Positions 1-12,619 are shown, counted from the first letter of the stretch. The stretch is 64,000 bases of DNA from Scleromitrula shiraiana (GCA_028455995.1 JABELC010000004.1:2912501-2976500); one strand, 5' to 3'. Notes: generated from the sequence alone by a model not told the origin. Program-made: numbers and translations.

Positions 1-1083
1 ACGTGCTTCTTGGGTTCTAACGTCCTCGATTGTCAATGGATGGACTCCAAAAGCTTTGCAGATTGCACCAATCTCTTCGTCGGTTGGGTTATTCATGTTC
101 AACCACCATACACCATCGCCTTGGTTTTCAGCTGGGATTGTGAAAAGAGTACGGATATCTTCTCCTGGCAGAACCAAGTCACCAAACTCTGGTGCGTGAA
201 TAGTAGACTCTCCATTAGAACAGAAATATTCAAATCTATTGGTGTCGAGGTGTAGTTGCTGTGGCTTTGAATCAATGTCCTCGAGGCTAGAATGATCCAC
301 TTTTTCATTGATAGAACATGATGATGATGGGATATCAACAATAGTACCCTCGGATGTAACGATAGTGGGAATTGTTCCACGTCTTAGATCATGGAAGACC
401 CGTGGTTGTGGTTGGTTCTTGGGGGGAGTCTTAGAACGATTCTCCTCCTCTGCAATAAAATTCTCGAGGGTTTCAAAATCAATTTGGAGCGTATCCTTGG
501 TTGGTGAATCGTGTAGAGGAAAGCAAACGTCGTCCTCAGCAGACTTGGAAGAGCCAGCGAAGCTCTTGGCATCGTTATCGTTAGTATAGCGTCTGCTACA
601 TAAGCTACGGTGAGTTCGACGGCTGGCACGAGAATCAGATCTATAAATATTGCATTCCTCGAAACGTCGAGCGTCTGCGAAAGTTTTCGCTGAGGTTGGA
701 TCCGTAGTAGACATCTGGCGCTCTCGGCGTCGTGCATCGGCAAATGCCTTTACCGAGTTTGGTGGTGATTGAGAGCGAGGCTCCATAGTATTGAAAGTTC
801 CCCGACGGCTCCTTTCCCCTGTTCGAATAGCCATAGGCGAGACACCTCTAGAATCCTCGTCGATAATTGCTTCTTCGAAGTCTCTTGCAATGATATTAAG
901 AGTGTGGTTTGCTCGTGATAGATCTGGACTCATATGGCGTTGGGGTGATGGTGCATACAAGGTATCCATAGTTCCACTGCGAGAACGAACTTTTTGTGTA
1001 GGTGCCTGATGCCTGTGATCATCCAATTCTGGTACTGGAGTGCTATACCCAGTGTCGGGCGATGTATCCTCGTGTTCGGACAT
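1..1083 (-). CDS. CorA-type Mg2+ transporter (ALR1/MNR2 group), N-terminal part, cut by the left edge
   Basis: The reverse strand is open without a stop or intron from an ATG at 1083 to the first base, giving 361 codons of an unfinished protein. Residues 1 to about 260 are a polar, Ser/Arg-rich cytosolic extension. The part nearest the left edge reads like the start of the CorA domain of fungal Alr proteins: RFEYF, then a STIHAPEFGDLV stretch, then WWLNMNNPTDEEI and the HPLTIEDV motif, typical of the funnel helices. The membrane segments and the GMN pore motif lie outside the window. By family it moves Mg2+ across the plasma membrane (ALR) or the vacuole membrane (MNR2); the fragment cannot decide which. 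The 5' side is a long gene-free stretch with no competing in-frame upstream start noted. Confidence 0.85.
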   Translation of the reverse strand, partial: MSEHEDTSPDTGYSTPVPELDDHRHQAPTQKVRSRSGTMDTLYAPSPQRHMSPDLSRANHTLNIIARDFEEAIIDEDSRGVSPMAIRTGERSRRGTFNTMEPRSQSPPNSVKAFADARRRERQMSTTDPTSAKTFADARRFEECNIYRSDSRASRRTHRSLCSRRYTNDNDAKSFAGSSKSAEDDVCFPLHDSPTKDTLQIDFETLENFIAEEENRSKTPPKNQPQPRVFHDLRRGTIPTIVTSEGTIVDIPSSSCSINEKVDHSSLEDIDSKPQQLHLDTNRFEYFCSNGESTIHAPEFGDLVLPGEDIRTLFTIPAENQGDGVWWLNMNNPTDEEIGAICKAFGVHPLTIEDVRTQEAR

Positions 1084-3427
1084 GTTGAGAAATAGTTTTA
1101 TGGTTAAATATGTTTAGATAGTTTTTTGTTTCTTGTATTGTTAGCGACAATCCTGCGATTAGGAATAAACCACCTACAGATAATTAAGGAACCAAAGCCA
1201 AAGCCTTCAATGTTAAGGCGGGTCGCAACGAGCGCCCACCGAGTTGTTGGCGTCAATTTGATAGTTGGATTTGCACAGGCCGTCCCTGCACAGTATATTC
1301 TTCCTATTGAAAGAGGACTCGTCCAATCGCTACCCCGAAGATGATGTTTTTGTTTGCGCAATCGTATATTTTTGAAATCTTGGAGTTCTTAAAGACCAAT
1401 TATGGAGGTTTCTTGTCGCCTCCGCAGTAGGCCCAGATCTTGACTGGACCGAGGAGGGGACGGATAAAGGAGAAGTTGTGAAGTACGAGCCCCGCCAATT
1501 TGGTGGTTTTTGTTTAGGAGGCCGCCTAGGCGATAAGTTTCAAATGAAGCTCTTGGATATTGTTGTGGGCAAATGATTTAAACCCAGCAAGAAGATCAGT
1601 ATTTAAAGTAAGAATTGGATGTGGCTGAGGGTTGTTGGAGTTGTGAAAAGAAGAAGAAAAAAAAGGCTTCGGCCTGTTCTAGTAGGTGGTGGTTTTGTTG
1701 GTGGGCAGAAGCAGAGTCAGGAAATCGATGACCGGCCAAAATGACGTCTAAATTATAGCCAAGGGGGCGCGAATAATATGGCTATTGAGCCAGAGGCCAC
1801 CGAAAGAAGGGTTGCTGGTAATACAAATCGCAGAGTGTATTATTATTGACAATAATCGACTTGAAGAGGTATTGTTATCGAGGTTTTTGAAAGATTGAAA
1901 GGTCGAAACCAATCTGTGTTTTGTTTTTGAGTGTGTGTGTGTGTTTTTTTTTTTCCCTCTTCATAAAGTAGGAAGGAAGTGGAATAATAGTAGTGAGTAA
2001 AAAAGTGGATCAAATCCAAGGCCGAGAAGAGGAGACGGTTTTCATGAAAGAAAAAAAAAAAGTACTGTAGCCAATAATAGACTAGTGGGGAAAGTGAATT
2101 AAGCGCGCTTATGTTGGTTGTAAGTTCTGGATTCGGCTTGATTCGGTTCGTCCATAATGGTAATGGTAATAGTAATAGTAATAGTAATGGTAATGGTAAT
2201 GGAAATGGAATGAATTATTATTATGGCTTGTCTCTTCCTTTCTACGGATGAGTAGAGTGGGTCTAACAATAATAATAAGTAGAGCCTGTCTTGAGCTACT
2301 ACCTACTCATAGTATATGAAGGTGTATAAGGAAGGAATAGTCTTGAACCAGTCTTGAACCAGTCTTGACTCAATCTTGAGCCAGTAAAGTAATAGTTAAA
2401 GTAATAATTAAAGTAATCGTTAAAATAATAGTAGGTAAATTATCATGTACAGCCGTTGCCATCTTAATAAATCTTATCCAATAACGTCCTTTTTCTGGGA
2501 CATGAACCAGAAATCTCACCTGGGTAACCTAGGTGTGTTGGATATTGAGTACAGTATTATTCAGGATTCATAACAACAACCAACCTTCTAGGTTTCTCTG
2601 GTTGATGAAAAGGTTGCTTCTTCAAAATATTTATCCTCATGGTGGTCTCTTCTAATCTTATATGGTCTTGGTCTTGCTCTTGTACAGTCATAGAATGGAG
2701 GCCTTCTCAAAGGTATAGGATTGGATAGGATAGGATAGGATAGGATAGTTTCATCATGTTGGTGTGATTTGTGTTGTACTTGCTTTCTTCAATTGTCTAG
2801 TTTTAGACTGTACCACCAGTTCAAAGTAGGTTTCATGTATGACTGAACATAGTAGCTGGAGTATGGTCACCAGTATTGATGAGAAAAGAGAGCCGCCAAG
2901 ACATGAGAGACATTTTGAAGAGATACGACACAGACACTCTTCAGGAATAGATTTTCGAAGAAGGGTTGTTTCAAATTCAATTGGTACAATAAACATCATC
3001 AATATCTACTTTATTTAATCTCTCCTTTTTCTTTTCTCCTTCTCACACTTCTCTTGTCGTTAATTATCGCCATGACTTTACTGATCATTTTCTTATCTTT
3101 AACTCTTCTTAGCCAAGACTTTATGGTTTTCGTATAGCAGCTTTATAGATTTATCTTCAAGCCTTTTGAGTAACGATGATGATATAAATCTATGTAGAGA
3201 TACATTCCAAATAAAAATCACTCATCAAATTCAAGCATGTGTTCAAAAAGCTTTGAGTAAAGATACATTTGCATATTTTCGCCAAGACAACGATATACGG
3301 CTGAGGCTGAATGCAATTGCAATCACGTGTAGATAAGCTTCCCAAGGACACCTTTGGCGACACCATCTTCCTCCTCCATCTATCCTCAAAACAACTTCGA
3401 TTGGTACAATTACTTGCATTTGCAATC
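1084..3427. other. Intergenic region between the divergent transporter and SPC1 genes
   Basis: No gene is recognised in these 2.3 kb. The left part is the presumed 5' UTR and promoter of the transporter gene. It holds poly-T and poly-A runs (about 1943-1956 and 2050-2060), a stretch alternating GGTAAT and AGTAAT (2157-2200) and a GGATA pentamer array (about 2723-2748). Short open frames here occur on both strands and lack family motifs. Confidence 0.6.
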
Positions 3428-3882
3428 ATGGCAGACCAAATTTTAGACCAAGTTCGGGATCTTGCTGAGGGACAAATTGTTCGTATACAGCTTTATCCTG
3501 ATTTCTGATAGTTATGAGGCGGTGAAGTTGGACTTAATACTAATTCCTATTGTTGCGAACGAGTAGGACTTCGAAGGACAAAGATTGGCTGAATTCTTGA
3601 CAACAGCTTTACTAGCAATATCTGGGGTAAGCGATAATACGTACCATTTCAAGCTTCCTGAATGTACTAATTGATCATCAGGCTGTTGCTTTCTTCGTTG
3701 GCTTTATCAAACAAGACATCAAGCTTGCGCTTGCTCTAGGACTCATTGGAACTGCTCTCACTTTCGCCATTGTTGTACCTCCATGGCCTTTCTACAACAG
3801 GCGCCCGGTTAAATGGTTACCAGTAGCAGGGAGTAACACAGGATCACAAGGGATTGTTGTGGATGGAAAAGTTGTTGGTTGA
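3428..3882 (+). CDS. SPC1: Signal peptidase complex subunit 1 (SPC12/SPCS1 family)
   Basis: Three exons, 3428-3478, 3567-3626 and 3682-3882, join in phase to give 103 residues, the usual size of fungal Spc1. The protein starts MADQILDQVRDL, continues IDFEGQRLAEFL, and has two hydrophobic segments (about residues 27-45 and 50-70) separated by the short loop FIKQDIK, followed by PPWPFYNR and a polar tail. The family is a small non-catalytic subunit of the ER signal peptidase, with both ends in the cytosol. Intron 2 is a normal GTAAGC...CAG intron with a TACTAAT branch site. Intron 1 starts GTTCGT, a weak donor, but has a TACTAAT box and is the only junction that restores the family sequence. 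The gene is followed closely by RBX1 on the other strand (convergent). Confidence 0.88.
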
Positions 3883-4213
3883 AGTGAACACATACAAGGG
3901 ATTTGATATTGTAACATCAAGGGCGTTATGGAACTGGGGATACCAAAATCACATATAATATTATGCTGGCACAAACAAAGCTTGAACTCACAAAGGTATA
4001 TGTGCCAAAATTCTGCGCTCTACATCTCTGTCCATAAAACGCCATTCCTCCCAGAACTCATGCCAGACGCCCTTCCTGCGGAATCCTTGAAAAAAACACG
4101 CAGTTGTAATTCATGCCACCCATATTCTGTGTAGCGTTTTCATTCGTAATGATCTTTCCGTGATCCCTATTGTACTCGCATATGTGACCTCGCGATATAT
4201 CTTCATCAACCAT
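3883..4213. other. Convergent 3' intergenic region SPC1/RBX1
   Basis: These 331 bases separate the two stop codons and must hold both 3' UTRs. I see no gene, RNA or repeat in them. Confidence 0.5.
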
Positions 4214-4742
<529 letters not shown>

Positions 4743-5452
4743 GGTGATCTGCCGTTTCCAATGATATTAAATATGGGTGTTAATGGTAATGGCGGGGTAG
4801 TTTGGCTTGGGAAAGAGATAGAAGCTGCAAAAGCAATAAATCACAATCAGAAATTTAGTAGAGCACTCGAAATTTCTCTTGTAAAAATGAGATCTTTGTT
4901 GTTGTGGAAGATGATTTTCTGCTTGTTAAATAAATGGAAGAGCTCGTTGGGTTTATGAGTAGTCAACCGCCTGTACTGGCCAAGGAAGATACTTGAGTGC
5001 AGGGATAATGACTAAGCAATGGAATTGGGTGACTTTAGGATCGCATTCACTTTGAGCCTCCTCTCTTGTAGATAACATTTACATCTCACAATCACAACAG
5101 AACAATGAATAACTTACCTCTATTCAACAACCTCATACAAACAAACAATTCAACTAAATCATACTGCATTAGACCGAAAAACTCACCTAGTGATCGACCT
5201 CCCCCTTACCTATAGCATACTCGTCATCGAAGACTTCAGGAGCACAACAGTAGATAACACAAACACGATTTCGCGCATTTAATTCCTCCAACGACACTTA
5301 GACATCACAGCTCACTCACCTATTCAACGACATTTGGACATTAGTAGCTTCTCTTCATTCTTTAGCAATACTGGAACCTTCAGCAGATCACATATTCTTT
5401 CTTCCTTCTGGAATGATCACTTAGCCGGGTTTGCCTTCTAAGTTATACTGAA
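4743..5452. promoter_or_regulatory. Shared 5' region of divergent RBX1 and the PNRC/EDC1-like gene
   Basis: These 710 bases contain both promoters and 5' UTRs. The right half (about 5090-5440) is C/A/T-rich with few G on the + strand, common for fungal leaders. No TATA box or defined operator could be assigned with confidence. Confidence 0.45.
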
Positions 5453-6838
5453 ATGTCATCTTCACGCGAATACAATACGCAAGCGCATTCGCAGAATGCT
5501 CAATCTACCATGAACTATTCCAATCAGCCATCGACACCACCTCGAACCCCTCGAAGAGTCGAATCAAACAATTCCGCGTCTCAAAATAGACAAAACTCAA
5601 CTGTGCCTGAGAGTGCAAGAAAGTTTCGCAACAAAAACAAACCCAGACAAGTCTTAACTTCGCCTGCTGCAATCAGGACTGATCGAAGTACCCCACCGTT
5701 GACTCATTCTCAATCTGTGGGAATACCAACCTCTGCTAGATCCGTTCAAACACCATCTACCACAGCCTATGCGGGGCCAACCTTTCACGCGTCACCCGCT
5801 CCATCAGCTCTACCTATCCCAAGTTTCTATTCTAAATCGATTCCTGAGTCTCCAAGAGTCAGAGGTGGGAGTGTGGCGAAGGAAATCAATTCATCGGCGG
5901 ATGAACCTTCTCAAACCCCACCTCCGGTGCAGACTTTCAATAATGTCTCTCGCAGGGAAGAATCTCCCCTCGATCTTTTCTTTAATGCGGATAAAAGAGA
6001 GAAGGCGGAGAAGCTACGTGCGCAAAGTGCTAACTCCATAAGCACTGGATCTAAAGGGCCTTTCAATCCTCCCCTTGCATCTCCAAATGGCACCGGAACT
6101 CCACCGCAACCTGTCAACAAAAATGGCCCCTCGAGCGTTTCATCCTCACGTGGCCCAGCAAGTGGTCTATTTGCCATGGAATTAGATGGCCCTGGTACTC
6201 CCGGTATGCCTCTAGGCCCCGCATTCTCCACGCCTTATAACGAAAGAATCAATGCGGCGCGGAGAACCTCGAGTCCTTTACAGCCGCAAAATCCATCTCC
6301 AAGCAATTCAAAGTCATCCGTGGATAATTCAGAGGCATTAAAGGCATATCTATTTTCACAACCTCTGACAAAATCAACAGAACAGCCTAAAGATGGCAAT
6401 CTTGGGCCCACTTTGAGCCTGGCTACGAATGCTGCAATGACATATGAAGGCGGGCACAGTTCTCCAAGTGGTCCTAGGAGTGCTGGGATGTCAGCCAGAA
6501 CCCCTCAAACAAATTACAAATACAGAGGTGAATCCAAGAGCTTCAATGATATTCCCAAGTCTGGACGGTCTGGTCTTCGACAAGAAGTCACTCCTACCAA
6601 AACTCCTACAAAGACTCCAGAGCGTGCTTTCCCCTTCGCACAAACACCTACCCCATCCCGAACACATGGGAACTACAATTTCGCCGAGAACCTACAGGTT
6701 GCTGGCTCTTCCCCGGTACCAAATTCGTCCACTGGGATGGTATCTGGAAACGGTGGTGCTGACCTTCGTGGAATGGAGGACGATTTGAGGCGGCTTCTCA
6801 AATTAGATTCTCCCGGTGTAACTGGACGGGCGTTATAG
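5453..6838 (+). CDS. Disordered Ser/Pro-rich protein with PNRC/EDC1-like Dcp1-activation motif
   Basis: A single 461-codon exon from an ATG at 5453. The protein is rich in Ser, Pro, Thr, Asn and Gln and has no predicted fold. Its one recognisable element is at residues 106-125: YAGPTF, a short spacer, then SPAPSALPIPSF. This matches what I know of the PNRC motif (vertebrate PNRC1/2) and of fungal Edc1/Edc2-type decapping enhancers, in which YAG contacts Dcp1 and the LPxPSF part follows a proline-rich ligand. About 50 residues further on is PLDLFFNADKREKAEKLRAQ, and near the end LRRLLKLDSPG, short amphipathic stretches of unknown role; a TPTKTPTKTPER segment offers proline-directed phosphosites. 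The inferred role is activation of mRNA decapping in P-bodies. The motif assignment is from memory, so the function stays an inference. Confidence 0.72.
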   Translation: MSSSREYNTQAHSQNAQSTMNYSNQPSTPPRTPRRVESNNSASQNRQNSTVPESARKFRNKNKPRQVLTSPAAIRTDRSTPPLTHSQSVGIPTSARSVQTPSTTAYAGPTFHASPAPSALPIPSFYSKSIPESPRVRGGSVAKEINSSADEPSQTPPPVQTFNNVSRREESPLDLFFNADKREKAEKLRAQSANSISTGSKGPFNPPLASPNGTGTPPQPVNKNGPSSVSSSRGPASGLFAMELDGPGTPGMPLGPAFSTPYNERINAARRTSSPLQPQNPSPSNSKSSVDNSEALKAYLFSQPLTKSTEQPKDGNLGPTLSLATNAAMTYEGGHSSPSGPRSAGMSARTPQTNYKYRGESKSFNDIPKSGRSGLRQEVTPTKTPTKTPERAFPFAQTPTPSRTHGNYNFAENLQVAGSSPVPNSSTGMVSGNGGADLRGMEDDLRRLLKLDSPGVTGRAL

Positions 6839-7915
6839 TTTTCTTGCGTTTTATTTCTTTGGTGCAACTCGGCGTTTGGTTAGATTTGGTAGCTTATATA
6901 CCTGCTGTCAAGACTAAGGATGTTTGCGTCGGCGTTATGGTTGCCTTAAGGCTTTTCTACGGATTTTTTCTGCCTACAGCGAAAGCCTTAATGATTATGA
7001 TCCAGTGCTTTGCACTTTAGCATTTACGGCGTTCTTATACGAATGATTGGTCAGTATACCTTTTGTTGTATCTTCCTAGCGTTGCTCTACTACCCGGGGT
7101 GGAATTGAATTTCAATGTAATAAAACTCAGTGGTTACACTCATCTTCAAAGCTATATGACGGCTATGTTCGCCATGGCTCTTGAAAGATATTGACCACCT
7201 GTACCAGGACAGCGAGATCATGTTAGGGGGAAAGAGGGGAGGGGAGGGCAGAGAATTTTTTGGTGGGAAGGTTGACCAACAATATTCAGCGAAAAAACAT
7301 AAAAAAAAATATGTATCGGGTCTTCAAATTTGTTCCTGGTAGACTACCGCCGCAGGTATATCCAGTATTTTAGGTCATCATCGATGGCTATACAGAATTG
7401 AACTCGTTATAATAAACATCGCCCCTATCTCCGTGCTCGCTTATGTTGTTGCTTACTTTTCACGCTGTAAAACCCCGGTCTAACAGACGTTTACCCATAT
7501 GCATATATGCTAGAAGATATCTCGGGACTTCAGATGAGTGTTCAACGTGAATCAAAGTGAATCTAAAGACTATGTATATTGACATCCTATATCTGATTTC
7601 GTCTGATAACATACCTCTGATAATTCAGACCATATACTGTAATTCTATTCTAATTCAGAATAGCCACGCATTTATTGTAGGAACCAAGATCTAATACTTG
7701 GGACTATCTTGTGCGAATTCAATTGAAAAACATCCGAATCTCCTCTATGAATGAACATCTTGTCATCCCGGATAATGTGATTGGACGAGTAATCTGAGAG
7801 ATTGGTGGAGAAGCGAATCGGCGGTGCGGAAAAAAGTTCCGATCTTTTAGAAAAATAATTTGTCTATACCAATATCAAAATTCTAGAATTGCATCAATAG
7901 ATTCGAAATGACAAT
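6839..7915. other. Intergenic region upstream of MTO1
   Basis: About 1.1 kb holding the 3' UTR of the EDC1-like gene and the MTO1 promoter. No open frame with family features, RNA gene or clear repeat was found. Confidence 0.5.
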
Positions 7916-10091
7916 ATGAATAGAAAATTTACGGTGGCTTATGGTCGCCCATTACTACGATATCTCACAACACAACGGCTTGCACAACGGAAAACTTTTG
8001 CAAGCGTAGCATCAGACTCAAGGTAATCTAAACCGCCCCTCTACGCCCCTCCCCAGATACGAATCAAGGGCAAAGACTCACATTCCGCTTCTAGACCCTA
8101 CGATGTTGTCGTTATCGGAGGAGGACATGCCGGAGCTGAAGCCTGTGCAGGGGCAGCGCGTTCCGGCGCTAGAACCGCACTCATTACGCCCAAATTAGAC
8201 AACATTGGTGTTTGCTCTTGCAATCCTAGTTTTGGTGGCATAGGGAAGGGAACAATGTTGAGGGAGGTCGATGCATTGGATGGGGTTGCGGGGAGGATTA
8301 TCGATAAAGCTGGCGTGCAGTTCAAAGTGCTAAATCGGAAGAAGGGTCCCGCGGTTTGGGTGAGTGTTTTGATGTATCTTTGAGGTTGTGTTCTTAATGC
8401 GCTGACGAGGTTTTTAGGGTCCTAGGGCGCAGATTGATCGGAGCCTTTATCAGAAACATATGCGTGAGGAATTGGAATCGTATCCGAATCTCTCGATCGT
8501 TACGGGTAGTGTGGCGGATATCATTGTCTCGAAGGACGATGCAGAGGCGCAAAGTGGAAAGATAACTGGTGTTCGACTCGAATCGGGGGAAATTATACCG
8601 ACGCAGCAAGTAGTCATTACAACTGGCACATTCCTAGGAGGAGAGATTCATATTGGTCTGGAGTGTCATCCTGCGGGGCGTATGGGCGAAGCGGCAACCT
8701 TTGGCTTAAGCAAATCGTTGAAAGATGCGGGCTTCTCGCTAGGAAGATTGAAGACTGGAACCCCACCCCGTCTTGCGAAAAACTCGATCGACTTTAGCTC
8801 GCTTATTGTGCAACCAGGCGATGAACCACCCATGCCGTTCAGTTATCTCAATGAGACGGTGTCTGTTCAGGATCAGCTTCTTTGTTATGCTACATACACT
8901 AATGACGCTTCTCACGCTGTCGTTCGGGAGAATCTGCATAAATCCATTCATATCAGGGAGACTGTGAAAGGCCCTAGATATTGTCCATCCCTCGAATCCA
9001 AAGTCATACGGTTCTCAGATAAAGATAGGCACATTGTGTGGCTGGAACCAGAAGGTTTTGATAGCGATGTCATCTATCCTAATGGGATTTCTATGACTAT
9101 TCCGGCTGAGGCTCAAGAACAACTTCTGAAAACCATACAAGGGCTGGAGAACGTTACTATGTTACAACCAGGTTACGGTGTTGAATACGATTATGTTGAC
9201 CCTCGAAGTCTAAAAGCAACACTGGAAACAAAGGCTATTCAAGGGCTTTTTCTCGCTGGACAGATCAATGGCACAACCGGTTACGAAGAAGCAGCCGCAC
9301 AGGGTATTATAGCCGGTATTAATGCGGGACTTGCATCGAAGTCATTGCCACAGCTTGTGTTATCTCGAGGCGATGGGTATATCGGTATCATGATTGATGA
9401 CCTCATCACAAGAGGCGTTTCTGAACCATATCGAATGTTCACATCTCGAAGCGAGTACAGAATGAGCGCTAGAGCCGATAACGCGGATCTTCGACTTACC
9501 GAAAAAGGCCGAATGGCGGGAGTAGTAGGAGACAAAAGATGGGCAGCTTTCAACGATGAGGTAGCTCAGATGGATGGTTTAAAATCGGCCCTGATGGAAG
9601 ATGTTTCGAGTCCTCCGGTTTGGATCAGCGAAGGATTTAAAGTCGGGAATGACACTACGAGAAGAAGTGCCTTTGAAGTTTTACGCATAGCAGGCGTTAC
9701 AATTAACGATCTCTCGGCTCGCATTCCCGAGATTTTGACATATCCTCAACGGATTAGGGACAGAATCGGCATAGAAGCAGTCTATGCCCCGTATGTTGCA
9801 CAGCAAAAATCGGCTATGAAGGTCTTCCAGAAAGATCAAGGCCTCAGATTACCATCGGATCTCGATTACGATTCTATTCATGGATTGTCAATGCATGAGA
9901 AATCTCTACTCAATGTTACGAGACCGGAGTCGGTAGGACAGGCAAGGAGAATTGAGGGGATGACTCCGAGTGGTTGTTTGAGGTTGTTAGCTTTTGTCCA
10001 AAGTAGAAGTCGTATGGCTGCAAGGGCCGCCATGTTCGACGAGACGGTTTCGATGAGGGAAAAAAGGATTCTGGCTGAGGAACAGAAATGA
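7916..10091 (+). CDS. MTO1: Mitochondrial tRNA modification GTPase partner MTO1 (MnmG/GidA family)
   Basis: Exons 7916-8022, 8095-8359 and 8418-10091 give 681 residues, the expected size. The N-terminus (about 36 residues, many Arg, Ser and Leu, few acids) looks like a mitochondrial presequence. It leads into the FAD-binding motif YDVVVIGGGHAGAE (residues 38-51). Family signatures follow: CNPSFGGIGKG, the substrate loop GRLKTGTPPRL, and GQINGTTGYEEAAAQG near the FAD site; the C-terminal helical MnmE/tRNA-binding region ends the protein. With the GTPase Mss1/MnmE it makes the 5-carboxymethylaminomethyl group on wobble U34 of mitochondrial tRNAs. An acceptor at 8056 would shift the frame; the TAG acceptor at 8094 restores it, so intron 1 is taken as 72 nt. 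It converges on CRD1 with about 290 bases between stops. Confidence 0.94.
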
Positions 10092-10380
10092 GTTTTGCAA
10101 TGGGTATGGACATATTATACATGGATATAGCGATGGCGTTACGGATGGAATGGTAGAATGTGTTATAAATGATCTCTAGATGCGTAAAAAATAGGATGTA
10201 TGTTATGAGCTGTTTCATTACAGGTTTTGATCATATATTATAATAAATATAAAAATCTCACTTCATTGATTGCACAATCTTTTGCCTTCCACTTTCTGTC
10301 TTGCGGTTAGGCATAAGCTATAGTCCTCGAACCACGCGCTTTCTTCTCGTATACATACACACATAAACTCGCATCATCTA

Positions 10381-11836
10381 TCACTTTTTCTCGTCCTCCT
10401 TCTCCTTCCTCTTCTTCGCTTCCTTCTCCTTACTCTTTACTTCCTCCTGATTCAATATCTTAACAGCATCTTTCGTATAAATGTAACTTGCTCCACTCCA
10501 AACTGTAGTTGTAGCAACCAAATACCTAAAGACCAGTTACATCAGTTATGATCCTCTGCTCCATTACAAACTGAAGGAAGCCAATCAAGTTCTAGAAAGG
10601 AAAGGTTGAGACTCACTGCATAGCCGCCATCCCCAAACTAACATCATAACTCACAAGCGGCATCGCTGTCGTTGCACCAATCAGCGCCAACTGAAGTGCG
10701 GTATTGTATTTACTAATGGTAGTAGGATGAACCTCCGCTGAAGGAAGTGAGAAATCCCAGTAGCGAGAGAAAGTCTTGGGCGGTGGGAGTGATATCCAGC
10801 GGTAGTAGATAGCTGTTATAGCGAGACCAATGTCACGACCGAGTATTATGGTAGCAAGCCAGACTGTTGTGAAAATTTAGTATTACTTACTCGTTTATAA
10901 TGTATATCATGAGCTAAAAAACGATGAACGCATGGAGACAAAACATATATGAGCACTTGAAAGAATGGAAGAACGAAGGAAAATGGAGGCGGGGGAGGAA
11001 AGAACATACCAGGCAAAGCCCCCTTAGCCGCTAAACAAACCGTCAAAACCGTCATAAGAGTCTTATCAGCCATAGGATCAATCACCGTCCCCACTACAGT
11101 CTGCAAATTCCATTTCCTCGCAATCCACCCATCTACAAAATCCGTGATTCCCGCATACGCAAACAAAGCCACAGCCCACGCATGCTGATCATGAAGAACT
11201 AGATATCCAATTACAGGGGCGGCGATCAATCGTGAGAAGGTGAGGATGTTAGGGATTGTGTAGATGTTTTCGTGCGGGATAGTTGCTTTGAGGGCGGCGA
11301 GGAGGGGCTTTTTCTTAGGTGTGGATGGTTGGTGGTTACTAGATGGTATAGTCAGCTTAGAAAGGTTCAGCTCGGTGTAATTATTCTGTGGATATTAATC
11401 AATAGCTTTAACGACACATTACACTGACAACCCATCTTTCAACTGAAGTCAATTCTAAACACGTGATTATGGTAATTGATGAAAAGATTTTGTATGAGCA
11501 AGGGAAGGGAGGGGGCTCACCAACCTTGGCTCTTGATTGGTTGAATACCGTATCAATCGTTGATGTCTATCTGAATATAAGTAGGTGCCCATCCATCCAC
11601 TTATGACTACCATACATGGGAGAGAGAAGATGTAGCCTATCCTTGAAGACGTTACCTCTGGAGTAAAGGCTTAATGTAGTACTATTCCTACAAGTTGACA
11701 TCGAACTTAAGCGATTCAGGAACGGATAAGGAGTTATTTGGCATCTATAGCCAGGCAGAGTATTAAATCCATTGCATAGATTGTATGCTTTCGCAAACTG
11801 TTTCCGTGCAAGTGTCATGCCAGTGGATGTTCTCAT
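10381..11836 (-). CDS. CRD1: Cardiolipin synthase (mitochondrial, CDP-alcohol phosphatidyltransferase)
   Basis: Five exons, 11656-11836, 11521-11570, 11010-11385, 10617-10863 and 10381-10525, keep phase and give 332 residues. The first 77 or so are rich in Arg, Ser, Thr and Leu and look like a mitochondrial presequence. The active-site motif D-G-x2-A-R-x8-G-x3-D-x3-D is complete at D162, G163, A166, R167, G176, D180 and D184, preceded by the family stretch ENIYTIPNILTFSRLIAAP. Several hydrophobic helices follow, and the tail is a Lys/Glu-rich helix. By family it joins CDP-diacylglycerol and phosphatidylglycerol to make cardiolipin in the inner membrane. The 50-nt exon 2 and the exon 1 boundary are the least certain parts; they were chosen because GTAACG and GTGAGC donors and TTCAG/CACAG acceptors give a continuous frame. 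An alternative start is Met7. Confidence 0.88.
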
Positions 11837-12619
11837 TGCATTTTCATGGATGGAAATGAAATCGTTCTTTTCGTGAAAGAGATGGAGGGGTCAAGCTTGA
11901 ATAAAATGAAAATTAATGTGTTCAGATCCAATAATAAATTTTGGTATGATAAGCTCAAGGTTTCACGAAATTTAGGTTCAAAATGCAGATGCGGATGGTC
12001 GCAGATTTATTGTCAATCATTGGTACTCAAATCCTTGCTTTCGAACACAAAATTCTACGTTACTCGCGTCTATCGCGCTTATAACATCATTGTCATTCAT
12101 TTCTATTCATGATAATAATTAATTGTTATTTGTTATTTCTTATAAAAATGATATATATCGCATACGCTATTCGCTATTCGCATATTGTTCGATACCGAAT
12201 ATCTGTTCCCAATTGAACTCCACTCCCATTAGACCTACGCCTCCCGAGTCCGATACAAACTCCGATTTCTCGTTATCCCTTATTCCCAGTGGCAGCCACA
12301 CCCATATATATAAATATGTCCCAAAGCAAACGACGTATCGTGAAGGAAAGAAAGCAAGAAGCTAACTATCACCACACGTGTAATAAATCCCCAGCCTAAT
12401 ATATATACAGTGCCCATGGTGGTTTCACCATTATATCATGAGTTTATACTCATGTCCCAAAGGCTCTGAAAGTGCCAAAACCATAGTTGATACACTTCCC
12501 AAAACCAACGAACCAGCAGATGTTCAACACATTTCTAACCTATGTATGATCCGTTAAAAAATGACAATAAGAACAAAAGAGTTGGAGGCGTACCTTCAGA
12601 GTAAAGTATGGAAAAGCAT
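11837..12619. other. Intergenic region between CRD1 promoter and reg1 3' end
   Basis: About 780 bases. It should contain the CRD1 promoter and the reg1 3' UTR, both genes being on the reverse strand. Short open frames on the + strand have no family features. Confidence 0.5.

Noticed and set aside
5911..6231. Reverse-strand frame of 106 codons antisense to the EDC1-like gene
   Set aside because: Antisense shadow of a Pro/Ser/Gly-rich coding region.
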